The notes beneath the pieces were generated by a model that searched no databases, was not told the DNA's origin, and saw nothing but the letters and a program-made list of their open reading frames with translations. From the NCBI RefSeq assembly GCF_002443255.2, contig NW_019211460.1, positions 25,402,882 through 25,466,881 of the forward strand: DNA of 64,000 nt. The letters run 5' to 3'. How positions within the stretch are numbered: position 1 is the first letter of the stretch; each line of letters starts with the position of its first letter. Source of the stretch: Varroa destructor (taxonomy: Eukaryota; Arthropoda; Arachnida; Mesostigmata; Varroidae). Below, piece after piece: positions 26,801-38,800 of the stretch. The position numbers and the translations under genes were made by a program.

Positions 26801-29800
26801 AAATCTAACATGTAAAAATTAAGATGTATTTGGATAGGACCCTTATGTCAAGGAATATCAATTTGATGGAGAAACCCGTAAAAATGTAACAGTGCGCCAA
26901 ACCTGTGGTCTATTCAAGTAGGGATGAATCAAGTGAATGGAAACTGGATAATGAATAGAAGACCCAAAAAAATAAAAGGAGCAGAAATGCAGGTATTTTT
27001 ACTCACTAACATAGCATAGTCTCTAATCTTGATGAAATAACAATAATTAGCACAACTAAGTTTAGATTCGTCGATAATTATTGCCGATACAAAACGAGTG
27101 AGATACAATAAGTCACAAAAGTGCACGCACTACTGCACGTTTAATGCAATAGCGAACAACCACCCGGACATATACAAGTTTAACGTGCCAAGTCTCAAAT
27201 CCGTAGACCAGCTGTTACAGTATGAGGTGACACTCACACCCAAGCCAAGCCGACTTTTTCGGTCGTGTCTAAAGATAGGCATTGCTGCCGAAATGAACTT
27301 GGTGCGAAACCGCGGCAAAGAAGCAAGGCGCCGTCGGGGCACCTACCTCTTTGCCCCCTTCGTCAGTTCGCCGCTCGAATCTCTCTTGCTTTTATAGTTG
27401 TGGCTGCGAAAAAACCCACAGAGCGGTGAACACCGTAGAGCCGAGAGAGACTGCCAAGAAAGTAGGCAAAGTAGCGCAGGCGAGATCGTCTTCGATTTTG
27501 TACGAGTAATTGCCCGGAGCGTTTGTGAGAAACGATCTCTGTTTGTCTCACGTTAGCGGGGCCGCGGAAGCTATTTGTCTCCAAAGCCTCAACCATACCG
27601 AAAAGAGGAGGCTACGTAAGAAAGCGAGGAGAATAAAAACACCGATGGTTTGGTATTAGTAACTCACAAGCCAAGCCGTCCAAGCACGTTTTGCCCGATT
27701 CGCCTCGATAAACTTCTATCAACATATTGACGCTGCTCTTTTTATCTGTCCATGTGAATGTGTTTACTTCAAAATATAGAGAGCGCACACGGACGATTTG
27801 TAACTGTACATAGTAGTAACAGTCCTCGCAAAAACACGGCATATCGCAGGCTTCTAGCCCTTCGGCCAGACATCTTCTCTTCCAGTTGGAGGTTGTCAAT
27901 CTAGGAGATTCATCGTTCTTGAAAATTGTTGTGTTGTTAGAACACGTCCTAAACTATCTGTATGCCCGTTCGACTCGATATAATTGCTCTATATTTATCA
28001 ATATGGTTCTGCCAAAGCGAAGAGGGCACAATAAAAATATCTTCTGTAGACTATTCACATTCAGCCTATCATCTAGAGAGACTAGGCACGTACGTGCAAA
28101 GACTTTACGCAATAGGTAATATTTGTCATATTGACAAAATTAACGTTAAAAGCACATGCAGACAGTGTTAATATTGTAAGCGTGGAACTGATGTAGATAG
28201 GCTTAACACACGATTAATGAGCTTTAAGAGATAAGTGTTTCTTACATAAGCTAAAATATAATAATGTAAGATTAACACATCCCTATGGGTGTTTGTGTGT
28301 TTAAAAGTAGTCACTCTTCAAGCGGAATACTAATCATTTGGCCATTAACTTCCTTCTAAGTTGAGTGTTACTGTCGACTAAACTATGAAAAGTGTGTTTG
28401 CCTCCTTTAAGCATATTTCGTAATAACCAATGTTGCTCGAAAAAAAAAACAGCTTACTAATAGACTTGTATCGTGAGGGGGTCGGTCTCATGGACCTGTA
28501 GTGATGTGAGGTGTATGACAATTTATTACTTGTACAAATTGCCTAAAGGTATGATTGTTAGGTCACGATGCTAGCGGTCTAGTGCAGGTATATACGATAG
28601 AGCAAGCAGACGAGAAGAAAGTGTCGGCATAGGAGTCAATTTGGACAAATTAGTGCAGCATGCAATTTCACACAGACTGAATGTAGATTTTTTAAATCTA
28701 TCGTGTTTGTGGCTAACTGGGTATACGACTATTCTTTTGCAATTTTCCGTTCTCAACATGACCGCCATCGAACGCCACTGCTATCTATCGAATTAAAATG
28801 CTCCACCTAGTCCATTCATATACTGGCGAAACGCTAACGATTGCCCGCGTCTCTCGGATCCACATGGGCGCGTATCTGTGCATAGCCAACAACAACGTGC
28901 CCTCGCCCGTATCAAGAAGGATTATGCTACACGTCCACTGTAAGTAGCCGCAGACGCACGCAATTTATCTGTAGTGTAGCTATATTGCACGGACATCATA
29001 TTTCTAATCAATAGATAGAACCGAATAACTTTGTTACTATATTCAGATCCGACCATCTGGCAAAGCCTCCCTGTTAAGGGCTTTTAATCAAAGTGATTGT
29101 TTGTATCGGCGGAATAATACGGCTGTATTTATAGCACATTTGATTGTTTATGTAAATGATAATGCCGCGACTATTCTTTCGCGGATAAGCAGGTGCCGAT
29201 CAACACATAACGGTGCTCTTTGCGGATATAAAGCTGCGTACGCGATCTATTTTGCTTTTTTTTCCCGTGGCGTAATTATGGATTTAGCTTTAATATACAA
29301 ACTCTAGTCACCAAAAAGAAGGCAAAAACGCTAAGGATGAGGTCGATTTCAGAAGTTATCGGTGGCATGAGGTTTCTTATTTTTTTATTTTTTAGGTTGT
29401 TTAATTCCCCTAAACATTCTTCTGGTTGGTGTTTATTCACAATTTTACTACACATGGCGGCGACAAAAATAAAAGAAGGACCTAAAAGAAAAAGGCACCC
29501 TTCATTGATCCACTATTTTTACGCTTGTCCCTCTGCCATGACCATATCGAAGGCTGGATTCTGCCTTGACGTTGACAGGCAACCTTAGCTTCTTACTTTG
29601 GTCTTTTCGGAGACCGAATATTCCCGTGTACTTTCCTACGGACGAGGGTCAGTCACTTTACCCCAGAGACAGCAGCCATACGAAAAAGAGGAGTCGAACT
29701 CCCTTCCATTTCTCGGGTAGAATACGTGAAATACGACAAAAAGTTCGAATATGATATCTTTTCGCTTCTGCCGTGCTTAGGTCGTTGAAATCCCAAGAGT

Positions 29801-32800
29801 TTTTTTTTTTTTTAAGAATTGACGTTTGCAGTACGAAGACGCTCCCTTTATCATTTGGTCTTTTCTTCCTTTCATTCCCTTGAGTTCCTTGGCCTTTACA
29901 CCCTCTTCTAGGCTCCTTTTTCCTGTCCCCTGAATGCCTTCTTCGTCTATACTTTCATTGAAGGAGAGCCACAGCTGGTGCTTTTCTGCCGTTAATAGCA
30001 CTAGCGGTGCAAGCCACGTGAGCTCGTATTGAAGCTGCGACAGTACTTACGGCTTTACGACACTAGTTCTGCGCTTCCTGGTAGTGGAATTGAAGCGACT
30101 TGGTAAGTGGCAGTAGTAGCCGGAGAGCAACTACGACTATTCGTGCTCTCCGCCTCGCTACGCTTATGTAGGACCCGAGGACTCAATCGACCGACTTCAT
30201 CGTTCGTCTCTAGCGTGGGCGTGAATCGGTGGAGTATTGAGGGAAAAATAAAGACAGAGAAGGGGACAAGGCCTTTTTCAGATGTTACGCTACTACAAGC
30301 CGGAGGTCTTTCTGCTGCCTTTCTCTCTCTGACCGTCTTTGGCTCCGTGCGTATGCACGTGGCCATACAGACGGCTACGACCAAGAGAAACATACAGACT
30401 TCGGCCCCACACGGTTGCCAGCTTCAAACTTAGCCTAACGCCTGCTTCATCTTTGTGTCACCCAGTAACCTTACGAAACCGCCTCTCCGCCGAGGTGTTC
30501 ATTCTATTTTCGGGCTTTGGTCGCTCTGAACTTTTTCGTAGATTTTTCTACAGTGCCAGTTACCAGCCGTGTGCAAGGTTCAGGCAGTGAAGACGCATAC
30601 CCAAAGGCATAGAAAAGGACAGGAAAAAAGCAGAAAGTCGTTTGACTATGGTCGCTGCCTGAGTCGACTATATCCCAAAAATATGATTTCTATAGCAACC
30701 TGTCATCTTTAACGCTATTGGAAAGGCAAGACTAATGCAGGGAAGCACGGCCGCTGGATAACTAACACGCTTCTTTCGTTTCTTAAGATTAGAAAGGCAA
30801 CCTCTGAAAATACGTTAACCTAGGCACCGAAAGCACGGGGACGATAACCAGTAAACGGTGAGTTGAAGGTACGAAAGTAACACAGACAAGGGCTAAAGCG
30901 ATCCTTCGTAATGTGAAATGACTGCTTAACTAAGTAACCAAGCGACCTACTGTGTTCCAAATTATCTACCTGTGCAATCATTTAATAGCGATAGTACCTA
31001 TTCTTGTCACCGTACATTATCTGTACGGTCAGTTATCATATCTTTCAACCAAAAGTCAGGAAAAAGTGATAACTCATTGACTATCTTATCTGAACGGGGC
31101 GGCATCGGAAAACCCCTCGTTTCTGCTCGATCTTGGAGCTGTCCACTTTTTTCATAGGTGTGCATAGTATCGCATATCATCCTATCGCTCAATATCAATA
31201 TAGATTCGGACAACGAGCATATTAAGGGGCCCAGCGCCTACGCGTTTTCGGCTTTAGAAACATCCTGCGATCCCCTTACTCCTCGGCAGCCCATGCTTCC
31301 TTAGTCCATAAGACCCGAACTGCCGATCACCAGGAAGAGCGCTAGTCCCTTCGCCGCCTCCTGGACGACCCCATCTCGGGTGGCTTTAATTCGCTGGTAA
31401 TTGCCCCTGATCCTATTCCATGTCAGGCAATTCAATCCCGTGTTGTAGTATTTCGCTAGACATCGCCAATCCTTCACTTTGATGCCGAAAATGAAACAAA
31501 GTGAAATCGGCAAGATGCTACTTCTGCATCTCGCCTCAAATACATAACGAAACTACCCCCGATATCATTGTTGTTACTCTAGTAAGAGCTTTTAAAGGCC
31601 ATTTGCGTTATTCTTAGTTATTATTATTATTGCGTTCTGCGACCCGACTCCCGACTTCTTGCGTTCGCCTCTCGTTAGAGGCGCTTGAATTGCTCAAAAC
31701 GTTATTGGCTTTCTCACTAAGTCCGCGCTCAATATGCGGACACTTGGCAGCTGACTGCCGTTAGTGAAATCATTCCGACCTCAGCCCTCTGCACAGCGGG
31801 ACCCCTTACGCAGCTGTAAACATTGAAACTAACCGCATTTAAATATTACAGTCCAGTTTATTTCTCCATCTCGGCGATTAATCGGCTGTAATACAGTGTC
31901 AGATATATCTTACACTGATTTCGCTCAATCCACTCCGGCTTCCGCACTTGAACTCACACAAAAATCGTACGTATGTGCAGCTTCAAAGGAATATTTAGAC
32001 ACGGTGGCCAGCGCCGCACCGTCTATCGGAATACCATTCCGTTGGACTACTATAATACAAATCTCCTAAACTGTGACCAATATTAATTACTTATCGTCAC
32101 GCGATGTCCATTCATCAGATGCATGTCGACGCAAACCATGAATCTCCCATGCGAATAGTTATAATAAGCGCAGTGTTATTCCACTAAACTGTGTTTAGTT
32201 GCAGTAGGGTAATGAGTCTGCGTCATTCGAAGATTTGGATGAAGGACCTTGTACTACTAGGACGCGTCGGAAGGGCGAAGCCAAGGATTAATACCAAGCT
32301 GACAAAATAGTAAGGACAAGATCATCTACGAGATAGGCGACGACTACTTCCATTTCACTTCTGGCCATCTTGCGGCGACATGTATCATTTCATATGTTAT
32401 GTAGGTGGTGACCAATCCTCGTTGTCCCCCCCCCCCCCCCTACATAGACCTCTCGAGTATGGCTAAGTCAACCAACCATTTCGCCACCTGTTTTAGGTAT
32501 AGTATAAATGAGGATCCTAGCGTCTCATCAGTACCTACACACGTTTCTGCAACTTCATTCAGTTGACAAGCAATGCATTTCAGTGGAACTTATCGCAAAT
32601 AATAGTTGCCCTATGGGAAAGTTTCACTGCACTACCAATCAAAGCAGATCAACAGAACGCTCGCTAGGTGTGCTCTAGCGGTGCTGACGATAACCACTGC
32701 CCCGAAGACAGTAACCTAGATGAGGATATTATATGAAAGACGACACGGTCTCGGCTGTACTTCAGCAAGCGATAGTTGCTGGATAGTGGGACGCTGGGCG

Positions 32801-35800
32801 AGAGACGGCAAGAAGGAGATAAAATTTGGGGACTAATCGCTATTGCTTAAACGACAGAATAGAGCAAGAATGCTGGACTACTGCTAAATATATTTGTAAG
32901 GTTGACAATTTAAGTACGATGTCCTCCATCTGCCTGCACCAACACAGGAAGTCACCCCCTCCCGATTAGTCCGCCAGATAAGCTGTCCACGATTGCTATC
33001 CACTGACATTTGTTTACTGCGGTAAACCACTGACTCAGCTGCTATTAGCTGTATAGAAGAAGACCAGATATAGAAGACGTAAACATCCCATGGCGGTGGT
33101 TCGATTCCACCAACCCTTGCGGGAATAGGTGTACCCGTATGGGTTTGCGTGCTACCATTTATACTTTGCAGCTGTTTTAGGTTGTTTCAAGCTGAACCTG
33201 CATTAAAGCCGCTTAGCCTCTTTTCCACTTGTAAAGTTGACTATTCGTCGGAGATAGAGCATGGAAAATGATGCCAGTGATGACTACGACTATAAGCGAG
33301 AAAAGGGAAAGATCTGTTCCTGGAGAATTTTATAATGGCTTGATCTTGTAATAAACGAAACACATGGAACATGGCTACTTTTATCGGTCACGTTAAGTCA
33401 TCTTCCGCTGCTACGTTCTGCTTTGTGTTGACGTATTGCAGGACAGTAGAGGCCAGAGGTAAGCAGTATGACTGCGAGCTTTTGACACTGCTTATATACA
33501 GAGCCTCAGGCGACTTTGCCTTTGGAGAGTTGGAGTGAATGATAAATTTCACAAAGCGAAACGTACTCGAAATAAACAAATTATGACGATCTGGCTTCAG
33601 TACAATTGATGATTCTTAGTAACGAAGCAATTGTTTTTGTGTGTACAGTTCTGTATGGTATCCAGCTAGATTGGTTAATGGTAACTTGACAACCTCTTTT
33701 CTGGGGGCAAATCATACAAACATTTTGGTGAAAAGAGCACTGGTGTTGCTGAATGAATGCACGTACCGCCAACTTCTTTGATATTATATTCTACACAAAT
33801 ATTATCAGGAGGGGCCTAGGTCAGTATGGGTTCAAAACAAGCCAGTTTTCACTGTTTGTATGCCGCCAGACGCAGCGTTGTTGTATCTGGCAACCAAGGA
33901 ACAAGTCACCGACCGAATCTGACCGTCACGTTGGCTGATCAGAGACTGTTGGCTATTCTGATAACATGACCGCTGCTCGTCTCTCAAAAGCAAGCTCTTT
34001 CAATGAACCATTATTATACATTTGAGCGTCGCTTTTAGCAAAATAGGGAAAGCTATTTCTTTGCCAGAAACAACCGAAAATATACATTTTACATTTCTGT
34101 GTTATCAGAGTTTCATAATGCCTTAAGACGTGGTTCGACAAAAACACAAACTATTTTTCTGCTACAGTTATCATCTCAAATTGATTTTAAAAGAAAAGGG
34201 TCTACTTTTGGGTAGCAGATGGACGCCGATGCTGACGCCTATCAGTACTATTTAGATACACTCCAGCAAAAATTGAAAATAATTGGAAATTTAAGTTCAT
34301 TTTGCCATCATCGGAACGTTCCTCGAGCCGCACACGGATCCAGTTCTAGCCGCGTTACGTTTCGAGTTAGTTCTGGTGGCCGTCCGTCTACAAGTTAGCA
34401 TTCAACGACTTTTTACGTTTCTCCTACTCCCCGCTATTAGCTTCACTAACCTCATCCGTACTTGTTGTCTTTCGATCTCTCTCTCTCAACGTCGTTTAAA
34501 TGGGGCTATGCATGAATAACTTACAAGACGCCATCGGGCTGACACAGCGAGCGGGTAACGGACAGATAAACCGAAGGCGAAACGAAGCCGAGATCACATG
34601 AAGAGAAACAGTGGATGGATTCGCAAAGACTTTCCCACTTTGGCCTGGTCTGGTCAGGCTGGTCTTGCCTTTTCTCGCCCGTCCTTTGCACACTACATTT
34701 CAACTCGAGTCTTGCATATTACCCTATTAACAGATAGCTAGAGATGCGACAGAGAAGACTATATAACTAACAGAGTCAGCGAGTTCAATCTCCCATGAGA
34801 ATACGCTCCTGATAGATGGAAGCTCTGCGTTCAATTCATTCGAACAATAGCTATGTGAAGTATCGAAGATTGCTCTCTGGGAGTACGGTTTCAAATAAAT
34901 ATCGAAACATTGGGTGTTTCTTTTTGCGAATCGTCAATTTATCGGTTATTGTTATCAGTTGATTCATTGAAAGTAATTTACTTCGCTTCTATTCACTTAG
35001 CTCGGCCGTGGATGATAGTAGATAGAGGAGTATGAATGTTAACTGATTTGTAATTATTATCGCAAGACCAGCAAGATTTCCTGTTTGATGAAGCCCTCAT
35101 CTCAAGCATCCGCACGCAAATCTTCTGATTCGCTAGATCCTCCTTTCACAGGTTAGGTAGACAAGGATTTATTAATGTCAGCTGTGTGCTGTCATCACTA
35201 CTGCTCCAAAAGCCGTACGGTTCATGTACCGAACGCAAAGACCGAAGCACAGCTCCTTATCGCGTTCTGTCGGTGTCGTCGCTGCCCGTTTGTTCATTCG
35301 TCTTCCATTGCAGACTCCATTAATCCCACCGACAAGGATAAGTCGGTGGAATGAGCAGAACTGTCTGTCTTTGTAAGGACGCTTCCGACCATGCCTCTCG
35401 TTCATAGACGCTCCTTGTACTGTCGTCACGTGTTATTGCCGGTAATTCGACCCAGTGTGTTTCTGCCGTCACAGTCAACGCAATTCGTCAGCTGAAATTA
35501 GTGATACTTTTCTTTGTCTCGACCTCGTCGTCGTCATCGTTGTGGCGTTAGTACGATCCTCATGGTACAGACCGACGCGCAGTTGTCTGCCCCCGCTGCG
35601 ACTTGGACTTTATCGACACGCTTCACCCCCAGAATCGGCTTTGCAAAATGACCACGTTATTAGAGGCGTAGGCAGCCAGGCTACTCTCAGAATAAGTCTG
35701 TCTGATCCATCCTATTTGCGTCAGTTCGTTTCGGCGAGTAGCAAAATCCAGTACTTCGAAACCGAATCGAGATCGCACTTGCTGTTCTCCTCCAGATCTT

Positions 35801-38800
35801 GTTTCAACCGGCAGTGCGACTTTCAGCGCTCCTTTTTCCCGCTTTTGGCTGGCCTGTATCGTCTTTCTTGTTCGCCTTTGTTCCAGTCGAGAGTTTCAGG
35901 TCCTTAGATTCTTCAGATCCGCCAACCTGCCTCTGGTCCGTCTTTTTAACTGTTTCCCTTGTGACCCTGGCTCGTAACTCGTGTTATTATTTGGACCTAT
36001 CACAGGCATCGCCATCTTTCTCCATTACAGTTGTTTCCCTGGCTTTCAAATCGTTTAAGGCGGCTGTGAGCCAGGCGCCAGACCTCTCTAACCGAAATAT
36101 TTTACCTCGCCCGTGTGTAAGACGTCGAGAATTGTCGGACACCAAAGAACGGACAGAGACTAGACGCGCGGCCAGGCACACCGTTGATAACGAAAACAAT
36201 GACTGGGAAAAGGTCATGGCAGCGGGAAGCGGGCAAACTGGTGTGTGTATCTAGCCAGCCTATACGTAGCATTTTGTAGAATTGATCATTGCCATTGACA
36301 ATCGCCAGCCGGTTCAGTCCACATAAGCAGTGCAGTAGCCTAACGGAAAACCTTCCGGTTCCTGGGGCACAGGTCAGGCTGCAAATAACAAGTTTTTTTT
36401 CTACAGAAGTGGGTAAATTCTACATTCGTTTGCCGACCAAAAACTTCCCACTCAGTTTTCCTACTATTTATCTGATGCCGAGTATTCCTACCTTAGCATA
36501 CCAGGAATCAATTCAATTCCGATAGCTCCTTGGTCGACTTTATAGGGGTTTGCTACTTTGTGGGTCCAACCTTGGCTGCCATCGGACATCGATCCATAAC
36601 AGCGTTGTAATGTCCTGCGCTGTGCCTTGTTAACCAACCGTATTCCGCAGTGGTGAAACAGCAGCAAACTGCGTAAAAATTCTTCGTCCGCTTTTTTCGA
36701 GCGGTTAGCTGGTCATCTTGCGCAAATAGGTTCCATGACTGAAAAAAGTATTGAAAAGCTAACCCTAAGGACCCTTTTAGGACATTATGAAACAGACTAA
36801 AGTGGCCTAGTCCTGTTGTAACAAACTAACTAATAGAACCAATGCAAAAACATGCCCGATCTTTGAGTTGTTCCGAATTGAAAGCAATGCGAATCCCTTC
36901 TCTTTTCTTCAGCTGTCATAGGGATTTGCCATTGGGTTGGCCTTGGCACTCTTTTTCGCTGTGACGATTAGCGCTTAGCTTGATATTCCATGTCCTGTCC
37001 ATAATTCCTGTCTGGCGCCTTGTTGGGGTTTGCTTGTACGATTCTTTGACATGTCCGCCGCTGTCTCCGTGTTGTTCTAGATAGGAAGAACCTAGACACC
37101 GTTACGAGCTGATGCCCCCGGCCAGTGAATTCGCTAGTGACCTTTGGGTACGACTGATGATCAGAAATTAGTAAAGTTGGTAAGCACGTGCGCAAAGTGT
37201 ATGCATAATAACTAACCTAATAAATTCGGCACCTTGTCTGAATGGAATGAAGGTAATACAAATGAGATCGGCAGACAGAAAACACGGGGCAAAGGACGAG
37301 GGGGAAGGGGTGGCAAAGAGATCGTGACGAAGAAGAAGCGAGGATTAAATAGATGGACGACCTTGCGGAAAGCAGGGAAGAGTAAATTAGCGTGGTTACC
37401 CCAAAATTATGATTACGATAGATACATATTTTTCTAGTTAGATGTAATACAAAGAACATAGGTGAAAATTATTCCAGCTTATCTATGCGCAGCGTATCGT
37501 GTACACATAATTACAGTACAATGAACTAACTGCCACCCGTTGGAGGCAAATCGGATTAAAGACGGATTGACAATTGCCCTAAATTATAAAATATCACATG
37601 AGTTATTTGATTACTAAATATTCGTAATCGTCCAAGTCGGGGTTTCATATAGGTTGCATTTTTATGAGGTCATTTTTTGCCGTTATATGCTTTCTAAGAT
37701 TGTCACTATCGTATGCTTTATTGTTAATTTTTTTCTTATCAATCTTGCATTGGTGTCTTCGTCCTGTCTTCTGTACCCGTCCGTGCGTTTGGTTCTTAGT
37801 TTCGCCAGTTATCTGGATTCCCCAGCAATTAGTAGGAGTTGCGCCCCGTCATAACGTTTCGTTGGATTGCCACAGCGAAGCGTACCCTCTTGCGACGATC
37901 CATTGGTCGAAAGATGGTAGTCGACTCACGGGCAGCACCGAAACCACGCGCTCGACAGGGCGGCAATCAGCTTTCCAAACGTTAGCGCAAGGCGCAAATA
38001 CTCCTGCAGGTAAGTTATGCAATACGTCTCTCAAAAAATAGCAATACACATATATGCAGTATCAGACAAACTTGAAAGTTTTTAAATTGTTTGCCCACAT
38101 ACAAATGTATGTGACTGCAACAGACATAGGTCAAATGTCATAAATAACGCGTTTCTTAGAACATAGGTGCTCGGGAGGTACATAAACCTAGCCCTATGTG
38201 GCAGTTTAATGTATATCAATAAGTTTCAAATGCCGCAAGCAATATGTGCTCCTATGAATGCGCCCAAGGAAAGAAGAGTAGCTTGAACTTCTAGAAAAAA
38301 AAAAAGTATAAAGTAAATCAGAGTTGCAAATGATATAATATGTATATTTTTTCCTATGATACGCATAGGATTAATCTGCTTTCGGAACCTGGGGTTTTGA
38401 CTGAAATTTAATTCAGGTGGCAAGTACCTCATCGAAGCTAAACGGACATCATCATACAAAATCCGGTCGGTGCTAACTATACGTGATACTCAGCCATCTG
38501 ATTACGGCTTCTATAAGTGCGTTTCCGAGAACATCCTAGGATTCACCGAAAGCTCCGCCCAGATCTATGGTGAGTCATCAATTATATGGGAGGAGGCCAT
38601 CCGCAGTTTTTGTTTGCGGAAGAAACAATTATCGTTGCCTCATGCTGCCATTTATAGCATAAGAAAGCAGCTTGCTTCTTTAATGGCACCGATCTGGGCA
38701 ATATGTATTTAGCGAAATATTTTACGTGACATTCCCTCTTCGCTACGCGGTTACCAAATCAGATCCACTTAAAGCGTTTTATGAGACGGGATTTTGGCGG

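Larger units (their letters stand above)
7232..28810 (+). other. Intron between exons b and c (21.6 kb)
   Basis: GT-AG bounded, phase 1, and the largest intron. It contains (TA)n microsatellites at 7506, 20837 and 22777. Numerous ORFs of 60-217 codons occur on both strands, none with a recognised domain. The longest (11451-12104, minus) and a Cys-rich one (27612-27899, minus) are discussed as findings. A nested gene or transposon remnant cannot be excluded but none is supported. Confidence 0.85.
28940..37799 (+). other. Intron between exons c and d (8.9 kb)
   Basis: GT-AG bounded, phase 1. It contains a T14 run (29800-29813), a C15 run (32426-32440) and an isolated tRNA-like T-arm (33095-33111). 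Overlapping ORFs near 35.5-36.3 kb lack any domain. No gene is recognised. Confidence 0.85.

Noticed and set aside
29358..29480. Excellent acceptor (TTTTTTATTTTTTAG|GT at 29394) after exon c
   Set aside because: In the phase required from exon c it reads about 25 codons to a TAA without any Ig3 signature. The exon at 37800 continues the domain perfectly, so this is at most a cryptic site.
35455..36254. Overlapping + strand ORFs of 150 and 151 codons
   Set aside because: Two frames are open across the same pyrimidine-rich DNA, with no recognisable motif and no match to the phase required by the adhesion gene.
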